From an uncultured Bacilli bacterium (lineage in GTDB: Bacteria > Bacillota_I > Bacilli_A > RF39 > UBA660), in the NCBI GenBank assembly GCA_934095825.1, contig CAKOKQ010000001.1, positions 103,327-167,326 of the forward strand: 64,000 bases of DNA. Reading direction: 5' to 3'. Made by a program: the position numbers and the translations under genes. Shown one piece after another: positions 54,403 through 61,969 of the stretch. How positions within the stretch are numbered: the stretch's first letter is position 1; each line of letters begins with the position of its first letter. Under the pieces are notes generated by a model. That model saw nothing but the letters and a program-made list of their open reading frames with translations. It had not been told where the DNA came from and made no database searches.

Positions 54403-55179
54403 ATGTATTTAAAAGTAATGGAAATATTTTTATATTTTATTATAGCTAGTTTTCTTGGCTATGCGATGGAAGTGATTAAATGCAGTATTAACTATAAAAA
54501 ATTAGTTAATCGTGGTTTTTTATTCGGACCCATTTGCCCAATTTATGGCGTTGGTTTTCTTTTAATTACTTGGCTTTTGACTAAATATCAAAACGATTTA
54601 ATAATTTTGTTTTTGATGGGAGCTTTAATAACAAGTGCCATTGAGTACTATACTAGTTATATTTTGGAGGTAATATTCCATAATCGCTGGTGGGATTATT
54701 CATATCGCAAGGATAATATCAATGGCCGTATTTGTTTAAAAAATTCTTTATTATTTGGTCTTGGTACTTGTATTGTAATTAGAATGATAAATCCTTTAAT
54801 GCTAAAATTTCGAGGTCTTTTTAGTGATAAATTTATTATTATAACGGGAACGATAATTTTAATCATTTTTATTTTAGATATGATATTTTCATGTATAATT
54901 GCTTATAATCTTCGCCATCGTATTATTATTGCTGAAGAATTAAAAAGTGAAAAATTAAGAATGATTCCTACTTTAATAGAGAAAAAATATAAAAAAGAAA
55001 TATCTCGTTTAAAATTTGTTCGTAACCGATTATTTAATGCTTTCCCAGAAATCGAAAAGGATAATAAGAAGGAACAAGAGTTAATTACGAAGATAAAAAC
55101 AAAAGAAAAAGATATGACTAAAAAGTGTCAAAAAAGTGTAAAGAAAGTTAAAAAAATGCAAAAAAAGTCAAAAAAATGA
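54403..55179 (+). CDS. CmpB-family putative ABC transporter permease
   Basis: The 258-residue membrane protein matches the CmpB-type family (PF06541) of Firmicutes. Typical parts are FLGYAMEVIKCSI, NRGFLFGPICPIYGVG and AIEYYTSYILEVIFHNRWWDYS with NINGRICLKNSLLFG. About five membrane segments are followed by a helical, very Lys-rich tail. Despite the family name, no ATPase partner is adjacent and the function is unknown. GGAG precedes the ATG and it begins 18 bases after the VirB2-like gene. Its 3' end forms the terminator. Confidence 0.8.
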   Translation: MYLKVMEIFLYFIIASFLGYAMEVIKCSINYKKLVNRGFLFGPICPIYGVGFLLITWLLTKYQNDLIILFLMGALITSAIEYYTSYILEVIFHNRWWDYSYRKDNINGRICLKNSLLFGLGTCIVIRMINPLMLKFRGLFSDKFIIITGTIILIIFILDMIFSCIIAYNLRHRIIIAEELKSEKLRMIPTLIEKKYKKEISRLKFVRNRLFNAFPEIEKDNKKEQELITKIKTKEKDMTKKCQKSVKKVKKMQKKSKK

Positions 55180-55188
55180 CTTTTTTTT
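55161..55188 (+). terminator. Terminator overlapping CmpB-family gene end
   Basis: AAAAAAGTCA and TGAC with the following T run form a short stem around an A loop, with eight T. The stop codon TGA is part of it. Confidence 0.7.
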
Positions 55189-55249
55189 AAAATTTTTGAA
55201 GGAAATTGGGCATGACTCTCCAATATATATAATTAGGAGGTGTAATTAA

Positions 55250-57250
55250 ATGCACAATTTTGTAACAATACAAAATGATGTAAATGATTGTGGCCCAGCA
55301 GTTATTTATAGCTTACTAAAATATTATAAGGGTTATGTTTCCATGGAAAAAATTAGGCTAGATACCAACTTAGATAAGGAGGGAACAACAGCATACGATA
55401 TTGTATTAACTTTGAAAAATTATGGTTTTGAGGCCAATGGTTTAAAGTTAAAAGTAGAAGATTTAAAAGAAGTATCTAGACCAATGATTTTGCACTTGAA
55501 TTATAGTCATTATGTTTTACTTATAAAAGTGAAAAAAGATACAGCCACTATTATGGATCCAAGTAAAGGTTTAATTAAGATGTCTTTATCTGAGTTAAAT
55601 AATGTTTGGAGCGGGGTTGCCATTACGGCTATGCCCAGTAATGCCATTATCAAAATGGATAAGTCAACATCGTTATTAAGCTTACTAAAAAAACTGATTA
55701 GAGAAAATAAAAAAACAGTAATAGTAATTGTGATTTTAGAAATTTTCTTAAACATTTTAAGTTTGATGCTAAATTATTACTTACAATTTTTAATTAGCTT
55801 TTCTAACTATTTAAAAGTATTATTGTTATTTTTAGTGCTTACGATATTAAAAATAATAATCGAATGTAATCTTGCTACATGGACTTTGTCTTTAAGTCGC
55901 AACATTGATTATCTTTTGCAGAATAGTTATATTAAACATTTCTTACACCTTCCGCTTCCTACTTTAGAGGGAGCAACATCAGGAAGAACTTTAAAACATA
56001 TCCAAGATTTAAACTTAATTAAAGAAGCAGTTTTAGAACTTTTATTAAAAGTTAGTTTAACTTTATTACAAGGCTTTTTCGGTTTAATACTCTTAATTAA
56101 AATCAATAAACATTTAAGCCTAATCTTATTTATTATCATGTTTCTTTATAGTATTTTAAAGATGATAGAAAATAAAAAGATAAGAAAAAGTACGGGTTAT
56201 CTTTTAGAAAAGACGACTACTTATGAAGAAGAGTTAGTTGAAACAATTAAGGGTTATAAGACGATTAAAGATATGCATAAAGAAGATTATTATAGCAATA
56301 ACCTAATGCAAAAGACTTTGGATTATTTAGATTATCAAAAATACTATGGTAAATCTTTAAATAAATGGCAAGGTTTAGAAAATTTACTCTTAGAAATAGG
56401 TAATTTTGTCCTTATTAGTTATGGCTTTATTTTAAGCAAGAAAAACATTATAAACTTAGTTAATTTATTTACATTTCTTACTATTGCTAACTATTTATTT
56501 TATAGTCTTAGAGAAGTAATGACAATAATGCCTAAGTATTATTATTTAAAACAAAGTTATCAAAGAATTAGTGAATTTCTTGATACTAAAGAAGAAAGTG
56601 ATGAAGGAATCGATTTTGCCAGTGGTGATATTAAATTTAGACATGTAAGTTTTACTTATAATAATGGTAAACAAGTTATTAAAAATCTAAATCAAGTTAT
56701 AAAAAAAGGTCAAAAAGTAATATTATCAGGAGCCAGTGGTACTGGAAAATCTACTCTTTGCAAATTACTTTATCGTTATTATTCTTTAAGTTCTGGTAGC
56801 ATTACCATAAATGATATTGATATTAAAGATATTAAACTAAATAGTTTAAGAAATAATATTACTTATGTTAGTCAAGAATCTATGCTTTTTGAGAAGACAA
56901 TTTTAGAAAATATTGTTGATGGCAGTAGTGTTGAGTCCGATAAATTAAATGAAATTTTAAAAATTTGTCGGCTTGATAAATTAATAGCTACTTTACCTAA
57001 TCACTTGGCAACTTCTTTAAAAGGTAATAATTTGTCAGGTGGGGAAATTGAAAGAGTAATTCTAGCTCGGAGCCTTTATAATTTGAAGCCAATACTTATT
57101 TTAGATGAGGCTTTAAGTCAGGTTGATATCAAAACAGAAATAGCTATAATAAAGGATATTCAAGAAAAATATGAGGCTTGTACTTTAATTTATATAACTC
57201 ATAAAGATGTCGAAGATATGTTTACAAAAAAATTAAGTTTTTCCAAATAA
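55250..57250 (+). CDS. Bacteriocin-processing ABC exporter with C39 peptidase
   Basis: This 666-residue transporter has three parts. The N-terminal C39 peptidase (1-130) has catalytic Cys14 (NDCGPA), His87 (SHYVLL) and Asp103 (IMDPSKG). A membrane domain of six segments spans about 155-430. The ABC ATPase has Walker A GASGTGKST (494-502), signature LSGGEIERV (from 595) and Walker B LILDEAL. Such proteins cut leaders after Gly-Gly and export the peptide. Two genes for GG-leader peptides lie immediately downstream and are its likely cargo. AGGAGG precedes the ATG. The terminator upstream separates it from the CmpB-family gene. Confidence 0.95.
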   Translation: MHNFVTIQNDVNDCGPAVIYSLLKYYKGYVSMEKIRLDTNLDKEGTTAYDIVLTLKNYGFEANGLKLKVEDLKEVSRPMILHLNYSHYVLLIKVKKDTATIMDPSKGLIKMSLSELNNVWSGVAITAMPSNAIIKMDKSTSLLSLLKKLIRENKKTVIVIVILEIFLNILSLMLNYYLQFLISFSNYLKVLLLFLVLTILKIIIECNLATWTLSLSRNIDYLLQNSYIKHFLHLPLPTLEGATSGRTLKHIQDLNLIKEAVLELLLKVSLTLLQGFFGLILLIKINKHLSLILFIIMFLYSILKMIENKKIRKSTGYLLEKTTTYEEELVETIKGYKTIKDMHKEDYYSNNLMQKTLDYLDYQKYYGKSLNKWQGLENLLLEIGNFVLISYGFILSKKNIINLVNLFTFLTIANYLFYSLREVMTIMPKYYYLKQSYQRISEFLDTKEESDEGIDFASGDIKFRHVSFTYNNGKQVIKNLNQVIKKGQKVILSGASGTGKSTLCKLLYRYYSLSSGSITINDIDIKDIKLNSLRNNITYVSQESMLFEKTILENIVDGSSVESDKLNEILKICRLDKLIATLPNHLATSLKGNNLSGGEIERVILARSLYNLKPILILDEALSQVDIKTEIAIIKDIQEKYEACTLIYITHKDVEDMFTKKLSFSK

Positions 57251-57269
57251 TGAAAGGAATAAAATACAA

Positions 57270-57407
57270 ATGATATTAAAAAATGAAGAATTAAAGGATA
57301 TAAAAGGTGGCGGCATGTCGTTTGGACTTCTTGCCAGTTTAGTTGGCTTAGGAGCATTTTTAATTGGAGTCTTGGATGGAATTATGCGTCCATTATCATG
57401 TTATTAG
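57270..57407 (+). CDS. Double-glycine leader peptide, putative class II bacteriocin 1
   Basis: This 45-residue precursor has leader MILKNEELKDIKGG, which fits the C39 substrate rule: hydrophobic residues at -12, -7 and -4 and Gly-Gly at -2/-1. The mature part is 31 residues, starting GMSFGLLAS and ending PLSCY. It is strongly hydrophobic, nearly neutral, and contains GVLDG (33-37), a GxxxG motif as in two-peptide class IIb bacteriocins. AAAGGAA lies upstream and the start is 19 bases after the exporter stop. It pairs naturally with the next gene. No homolog name is claimed. Confidence 0.88.
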   Translation: MILKNEELKDIKGGGMSFGLLASLVGLGAFLIGVLDGIMRPLSCY

Positions 57408-57422
57408 GAAGGAGAAATAAAT

Positions 57423-57590
57423 ATGATATTAAATGTTTGCAAATTAAAAGAAATTAGAGGAGGGGCTTCCAATATCTTTAGTGCTACTTTCTTTAATGCG
57501 ATTGCCAGAAGTTTAAGCACTCTTGCTGATATTGGTAGAAGTCTTGGTACTTCTATTCGGATGATTTTTTCAAGGAGAGTCTGCAAGTGA
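57423..57590 (+). CDS. Double-glycine leader peptide, putative class II bacteriocin 2
   Basis: This 55-residue precursor has leader MILNVCKLKEIRGG, closely parallel to the first peptide's leader, then a 41-residue mature part beginning ASNIFSATFFNAI. It has a GRSLG (38-42) GxxxG motif, a basic end (SRRVCK) and a net charge of about +5. A cationic peptide next to a neutral hydrophobic one fits a two-peptide bacteriocin. AGGAAGGAGA is seven bases before the ATG and 15 bases separate it from the first peptide. Its last codons contain the ribosome site of the next tiny ORF. Confidence 0.88.
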   Translation: MILNVCKLKEIRGGASNIFSATFFNAIARSLSTLADIGRSLGTSIRMIFSRRVCK

Positions 57591-57637
57591 TAAAATGGCT
57601 ATTAAAAATACTAGGAATAGTTTTCTATATAATTTAG
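57587..57637 (+). CDS. Very small hydrophobic peptide (16 aa), putative
   Basis: A GTG start overlaps the stop of bacteriocin peptide 2 (GTGA), with AAGGAGAG exactly seven bases upstream, as good a site as those of the bacteriocins. The product, MIKWLLKILGIVFYII, has two Lys and an otherwise hydrophobic sequence that would span or lie in the membrane. It could be a leaderless peptide, an immunity micro-protein or a leader for coupling. It is so short that chance cannot be excluded, but the site, spacing and overlap argue for translation. Confidence 0.5.
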   Translation: MIKWLLKILGIVFYII

Positions 57638-57678
57638 ATTAAATAGCAAATATTGGTAACAGAAAGGAGAGTAAAGCT

Positions 57679-57744
57679 ATGAACAAAAATTTTTATACTT
57701 TTATAAGATGCTTATGCTATGTTCTTAATTATTTAAGATGGTAA
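57679..57744 (+). CDS. Very small cationic peptide (21 aa), putative
   Basis: GAAAGGAGAG lies seven bases before the ATG. The product, MNKNFYTFIRCLCYVLNYLRW, has 20 further residues after Met, is rich in aromatic residues, and has two Cys, three basic residues and no acidic residues. It lacks a GG leader. It follows the 16-residue ORF in the same transcript direction, with no terminator between. It might be a leaderless antimicrobial, immunity or signalling peptide. Support is only the ribosome site, composition and context. Confidence 0.5.
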   Translation: MNKNFYTFIRCLCYVLNYLRW

Positions 57745-57819
57745 TTTAGAAAAAGGAAGGGAATAAATTGAGTGAAAAAGAACTACTTGTATGGTATAAT
57801 CTATAATAGAGGTGGTTAC

Positions 57820-58728
57820 ATGAAGAATAATAAAGGTTTTATAGCAACAACACTTATTTATTCCTTTTTACTTTTATTTGCAACCTTAATTGTTGTTATA
57901 ATTGGTAATTATAATTATTACCGTAATACCTTAAATAAATATAATAAAGGTGTTAATGATGCTTTAAATAGTAAAATAGATAGTAAATATGTAACCTTAA
58001 AAAACGAAATTGATAATAGTGATTTTGAAAAAAATAAACTGGTTGATGCCAGTTTTACAAATGACCCTTGGCATTTAGGCGTTGCTTTTAATGGAATTGA
58101 TCAAGGTGGCGGTTTTTTTTGGTTTAAATTTACATATAGTTCTTTTGGTTCAGGCGCTACATATAGTGATACTACCAAGAAAGATGGCCTTTACTCGTTA
58201 AAATTTGATTATAAAAGCCAAAACAGGACTGTTACCGTATCATCTAACTCATTTACATGTACAGCTGGATCATACTATTATGTTTCCTACTATGTCTTTA
58301 CTAACGGGCAGATAAAGCCTTTGTTGTATAATATTAGTTCTTATCCAATAAAACTAATTGATTATGGAAAAATTGGTTTATATAATACCAGCACATCTAG
58401 TTGGATTGTAAGTGAAAATGTCGATTATCCTTTTCAAAATTGGCAAAAAAGAGGAATTCTTGCTAAAGCTGAAACTTCTGGAACTTGTAATTTTAAAGTC
58501 GATTATCTAAATAATGATTCTACTTTAATGTATATTGATGATGTTGTTGTGACGGATGTTACTAAAATTGTTAAAAATTCAAATTTATTAGTTAATGACA
58601 ATTTAAGCGATGATAATCGGTATAGAATTTTAAATATTTTTAACAGTACTATGAAATCTGGAAGAATCGATTATTTTGGTAATAATATGATTTATAATAC
58701 TGATGATTTAATAAGTGATTTAGGTTAA
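57820..58728 (+). CDS. Pilin-like N-terminus fused to a carbohydrate-binding-like domain
   Basis: About 302 residues. The N-terminus MKNNKGFIATTLIYSFLLL has a short basic leader, Gly-Phe and a long hydrophobic helix like type IV prepilins, but it lacks Glu5. After a helical stalk (to about residue 60), residues 65-240 look like a CBM4/9-type jelly-roll (GLYSLKFDYK, FTCTAGSYYYVSYYV, LMYIDDVVVTD). GAGGTGG lies before ATG 57820; a longer frame from GTG 57772 is less likely. It has an extended -10 element (TGGTATAAT at 57792-57800). It may be a surface glycan-binding minor pilin. Link to the bacteriocins is positional only. Confidence 0.7.
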   Translation: MKNNKGFIATTLIYSFLLLFATLIVVIIGNYNYYRNTLNKYNKGVNDALNSKIDSKYVTLKNEIDNSDFEKNKLVDASFTNDPWHLGVAFNGIDQGGGFFWFKFTYSSFGSGATYSDTTKKDGLYSLKFDYKSQNRTVTVSSNSFTCTAGSYYYVSYYVFTNGQIKPLLYNISSYPIKLIDYGKIGLYNTSTSSWIVSENVDYPFQNWQKRGILAKAETSGTCNFKVDYLNNDSTLMYIDDVVVTDVTKIVKNSNLLVNDNLSDDNRYRILNIFNSTMKSGRIDYFGNNMIYNTDDLISDLG

Positions 58729-58808
58729 AATTTGGCAGTTAAAAAATTATTTAGTGAAAAAAAACATAAGTTCAAGAAAAAAACATCAAGAAAACCCGAG
58801 AAAAACAG

Positions 58809-58838
58809 TTGAAACCCCACAAACACATGTGGTATAAT
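58809..58838 (+). promoter_or_regulatory. Promoter of rpsU operon
   Basis: TTGAAA and TATAAT with an 18-bp spacer, 30 bases before the rpsU start. Confidence 0.75.
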
Positions 58839-58867
58839 TGGCTTGTTGATTGAAGGGAGGGATAAAG

Positions 58868-59053
58868 ATGACAAAAGTAGTGGTAAAAGATGGCAATGTT
58901 GATGGCGCATTAAAAAAATGGAAAGTTAAAGTTGCTAAGAGTGGTGTCCCTTCAGAATTAAAAAAGAGAAAACATTATGAAAAACCAGGCGTAAAAAGAA
59001 GAGAAGCCAAAAAAGAAATGATTCGTAATGCTAGAAAACATCATAGAGATTAA
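58868..59053 (+). CDS. rpsU: 30S ribosomal protein S21
   Basis: This 61-residue basic protein matches bS21: MTKVVVKDGNVDGALKKWK, then KRKHYEKPGVKRREAKKE. It binds the small subunit near the 16S 3' end. GGGAGGG precedes ATG 58868. An in-frame TTG at 58850 is not needed. yqeY follows after 11 bases, as in B. subtilis. A minus-strand ORF spanning its start is spurious. Confidence 0.96.
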   Translation: MTKVVVKDGNVDGALKKWKVKVAKSGVPSELKKRKHYEKPGVKRREAKKEMIRNARKHHRD

Positions 59054-59064
59054 GGAGTATTGAC

Positions 59065-59508
59065 ATGTTAGAAAAACAAATTGCAAGTGATACCCTTACA
59101 GCAATGAAAAATTCTGATAAGTTTAAAGTATCCGTTCTAAGAATGTTAAAAAGTGCTTTACAGAGCGAAAAAATTAATAATAAGTCGACTGAATTAACAG
59201 ATGAACAAGTTATTACCGTTTTGAAAAGACAAATCAAAGAAAGACGCGCTAGCATATTAGAATATACTAAGTATAATCGAAATGATTTAGTTAGTGATTT
59301 AGAGAGTGAAATAGCAGTCTTAGAAGTATACCTTCCTAAACAATTATCGCAAGAAGAATTAGAAACTAAAGTACAAGAAATTTTAAAAAATTATCCAGAT
59401 GCAACAATAAAAGATATGGGTAAAATTATGAAAGAAGTTAGTAGTACCTTAGGTTCCGTTGCTGATATGAGTGAGGTTAGTAAACTAATCAAAGCAAGTT
59501 TAAACTAA
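59065..59508 (+). CDS. yqeY: GatB/YqeY domain protein
   Basis: The 147-residue protein is a stand-alone YqeY: KNSDKFKVSVLRMLKSALQSEKI in the first half, QIKERRASILEYTKYNRNDL centrally, and AVLEVYLPKQLSQEEL before a C-terminal tail helix domain with a GKIMKEV element. The family resembles the tRNA-binding tail of GatB and may bind tRNA or regulate amidation; function is not established. It follows rpsU in the classical Firmicutes order. A terminator ends the pair. Confidence 0.93.
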   Translation: MLEKQIASDTLTAMKNSDKFKVSVLRMLKSALQSEKINNKSTELTDEQVITVLKRQIKERRASILEYTKYNRNDLVSDLESEIAVLEVYLPKQLSQEELETKVQEILKNYPDATIKDMGKIMKEVSSTLGSVADMSEVSKLIKASLN

Positions 59509-59534
59509 GAAGTCTTATTGGACTTCTTTTTTCA
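59507..59534 (+). terminator. Terminator after yqeY
   Basis: AAGAAGTC and GACTTCTT form a perfect 8-bp stem followed by a T run. Confidence 0.9.
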
Positions 59535-59555
59535 TAGGATTATTTAGGTGATACT

Positions 59556-59795
59556 ATGCATATCTGGACCAATTTACAAAAATTCTTGTATGATAAAGAT
59601 TATTTTTTGGCCTATTTTAATAACTCCTTGTATGTTTATAATTTTACTAAAGTATACTTTATAACTAGTAAGAAAATTGTCTTTGACATTGGTGATAGAA
59701 AACTTACGGTTATTGGTAAAGACTTAATTTTAAAGAAATCTTGTGGTAACGAACTAATTATTTATGGAACTATAAAAGGAGTTACCTATGAATAA
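59556..59795 (+). CDS. yqfC: YqfC-family sporulation-associated protein
   Basis: The 79-residue protein has the YabP/YqfC beta-rich pattern (NSLYVYNFTKVYFITSKKIVFDIGDRKLTVIGKDLILKK, then IIYGTIKGVTYE). The next gene is yqfD, whose start lies inside the yqfC end; the yqfC-yqfD pair is diagnostic in Firmicutes. In B. subtilis this family is sigma-E controlled. GGTGAT precedes the ATG. It is slightly short for the family. Confidence 0.8.
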   Translation: MHIWTNLQKFLYDKDYFLAYFNNSLYVYNFTKVYFITSKKIVFDIGDRKLTVIGKDLILKKSCGNELIIYGTIKGVTYE

Positions 59796-60891
59796 TTTAA
59801 TTATTGTAAATATTAGAGTATTTAGTTTAGATAATTTCTTAATGAATGCCATTAAAAATGATATATATATAGAAAGAATAAGCTATAAGAAAAATATTCT
59901 TAAATGTAAAATTAAAAAAGAAGATTTAAAAAAAATAAATAAATATTATAAAGTTACCATTTTAAAAGCTTTTAATTTAGAAAGTATTATTTTTAAAATT
60001 AAACAAAATTATTTGGTAGTTTTAAGTATTGTTTTTAGTTTGTTTTTATTTTTATCCCTAAAAAATATTATTATTAAAGTAGAAATAGTAAGTAATAATG
60101 ATGAGTTAGTAAGAAAATTAAATAAGTCTTTAGATAATTATGGCCTTAGAAGATTAAGTTTAAAAAAAGATAGTAATAGTCTTTTGCTGATTAAGAAAAA
60201 ATTAGAGACGGATTATAAAGATAGTATTGAGTGGTTAGAAATAAAAAATATTGGAATGACTTATTTAGTTACTTTAGAAGAAAGAAAAGTAAAGTTAGAA
60301 GAAAAAAGTAATGATTATTGTAATGTTTATGCTAAAAGTGATGGAATAGTTCGGAAAATTATTGCCACTCAAGGTAATGTATTAGTTCATGAAAATCAAT
60401 ATATAAGAACAGGGGACTTACTAATTAGTGGCGATATTAACTTAAACGAAGAGGTAAAAAAACAAACCTGTGCCCAAGGTGTAGTTTATGGGGAGGTTTG
60501 GTATAAGGCTAGTATTAGCATTCCTAAAAAATATCAAGCCAAAAAATATACTGGTAAAACCCAGACAAACTTTAAGCTTGATTTAGGACGTAATGATTAT
60601 AAAATACTTAGAAGTAAGTATCAAAATTATGATGAAGAGTCTCAAGAAATAATCAGTATTTTAGGTAAAAAGTTAATAAAAACTACGGAAAAGGAGTATA
60701 CCTACCAAGATGTTTATTATAAGGAAGAAGAATTAAATCAGAAAATTAATGAAGTTATAGCAAAAAGGCTAAGTTTAAAAAAAGAAGAAGGCGAAGCAAT
60801 TTTATATAAAAATATTTTGAAAAAGACAGAGATTGATAGTACAATAGATATAGAAGTATTTGTAACAGCCTTAAAAATACTTTCCCATTAG
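59788..60891 (+). CDS. yqfD: Sporulation protein YqfD
   Basis: This 367-residue protein has an N-terminal soluble domain, a single membrane segment at about 75-95 (NYLVVLSIVFSLFLFLSL), and a long extracytoplasmic beta-rich part. Family features include IEWLEIKNIGMTYLVTLEERK, NVYAKSDGIVRKIIATQGN and GDLLISGDI. YqfD is a spore-formation protein needed for sigma-E-stage development in some Firmicutes. It overlaps yqfC by eight bases. phoH and yqfF, which follow in B. subtilis, are not here. Confidence 0.85.
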   Translation: MNNLIIVNIRVFSLDNFLMNAIKNDIYIERISYKKNILKCKIKKEDLKKINKYYKVTILKAFNLESIIFKIKQNYLVVLSIVFSLFLFLSLKNIIIKVEIVSNNDELVRKLNKSLDNYGLRRLSLKKDSNSLLLIKKKLETDYKDSIEWLEIKNIGMTYLVTLEERKVKLEEKSNDYCNVYAKSDGIVRKIIATQGNVLVHENQYIRTGDLLISGDINLNEEVKKQTCAQGVVYGEVWYKASISIPKKYQAKKYTGKTQTNFKLDLGRNDYKILRSKYQNYDEESQEIISILGKKLIKTTEKEYTYQDVYYKEEELNQKINEVIAKRLSLKKEEGEAILYKNILKKTEIDSTIDIEVFVTALKILSH

Positions 60892-60908
60892 AGAGGCAGT
60901 GAGGTTTT

Positions 60909-61526
60909 ATGTTTAGTGATGCGTTTCGTGGTATTGTTAATAATGCTTTACCAATGTTAATTATATTTATTGTTGTTATTTGTACAGTTAGAATTAGTTA
61001 TATTAGGAGTACTAATCAAAAAATTGTTTTACACGATGAAATATTTAACTTGCTTTTTATTATTTATGTTTTACTTTTATTTGAACTTTTAACGGGTACT
61101 GAAAATTCGTACGGTAGTGGAATGAATATTATTCCTTTTAAAGAGATAATGCGTTATAAAATAGGTAGTAAAATGTTTATTTATAATGTCTTGGGCAACA
61201 TTTTAATTTTTGTTCCCTTTGGTTATTTTATTTCTAGATATGTAAGACCTAAAAAAATTTGGCCAATAATTGTTGATGCAATGATTACCAGCATAACAGT
61301 TGAGACCGTGCAGTTAAAAATTGGTCGTTCTTTTGATATTGATGATGTAATGTTAAATATCGTTGGGGCCATCCTTGGTTATTTTGTTTATGTTGCCCTA
61401 GATGCTATTTATAAACATTTACCAAAAATTTTGCAGAAAAGCTTTATTTATGATGTCATTTCTCTTATAATACTAGTTATGTTTATTTTGTATGCAGCAA
61501 ATATATTAGATTTAAGGTGGTTTTAA
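60909..61526 (+). CDS. VanZ-like membrane protein
   Basis: The 205-residue product has four to five membrane segments and the VanZ pattern: NIIPFKEIMRY, YNVLGNILIFVPFGYF, then VETVQLKIGRSFDIDDVMLNIVGAILGY. VanZ proteins are linked to teicoplanin resistance, but most copies have no assigned function. It overlaps ybeY by one base (TAATG). GTGAGG precedes the ATG. It stands where phoH and yqfF lie in many Bacilli. Confidence 0.88.
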   Translation: MFSDAFRGIVNNALPMLIIFIVVICTVRISYIRSTNQKIVLHDEIFNLLFIIYVLLLFELLTGTENSYGSGMNIIPFKEIMRYKIGSKMFIYNVLGNILIFVPFGYFISRYVRPKKIWPIIVDAMITSITVETVQLKIGRSFDIDDVMLNIVGAILGYFVYVALDAIYKHLPKILQKSFIYDVISLIILVMFILYAANILDLRWF

Positions 61527-61969
61527 TGGAAAATAATTATACAATAGTAGATAATGGTTTATATAAAGATTATGCTTACTTAGATAAAGTAATAGCTAAA
61601 ACTTTAGAGGCAGAAAATGTTACGGGGGCTGTTTTTTCAATTATTTTTGTTACTTTAGAAGAAATACATGAACTTAACAGAGAGTATCGGAAAATTGATA
61701 GACCAACCGATGTTATTTCTTTTGCGCTAGAAGATAGTGCTGATTTTGAGGTAACAGGTTTAAGAGTACTTGGCGATATTTATATTTGTATTGATCGAAT
61801 GAAAGAACAAGCTCTTGAGTACGGACATAGCCAGATGAGAGAATTATCCTTCTTAACTTGCCATGGCTTACTTCATTTATTAGGTTATGATCATATGAAG
61901 CCTGATGAGGAAAAAGTGATGTTTGGCAAGCAAGATAAAATTTTAGATGAATTGGAGATTACCAGATGA
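61526..61969 (+). CDS. ybeY: Endoribonuclease YbeY
   Basis: This 147-residue zinc endoribonuclease acts in 16S rRNA maturation and ribosome quality control. The metal triad HGLLHLLGYDH (His113, His117, His123) and DVISFALED are diagnostic. ATG 61526 overlaps the VanZ stop with AAGGTGG upstream; GTG 61517 is not favoured. It overlaps era by four bases. Confidence 0.95.
   Translation: MENNYTIVDNGLYKDYAYLDKVIAKTLEAENVTGAVFSIIFVTLEEIHELNREYRKIDRPTDVISFALEDSADFEVTGLRVLGDIYICIDRMKEQALEYGHSQMRELSFLTCHGLLHLLGYDHMKPDEEKVMFGKQDKILDELEITR

Noticed and set aside
58725..58910. Minus-strand ORF of 61 codons over the rpsU promoter and start
   Set aside because: It overlaps a consensus promoter and the start of a ribosomal protein gene, has no ribosome site, and its His/Leu/Phe composition is typical of antisense frames.
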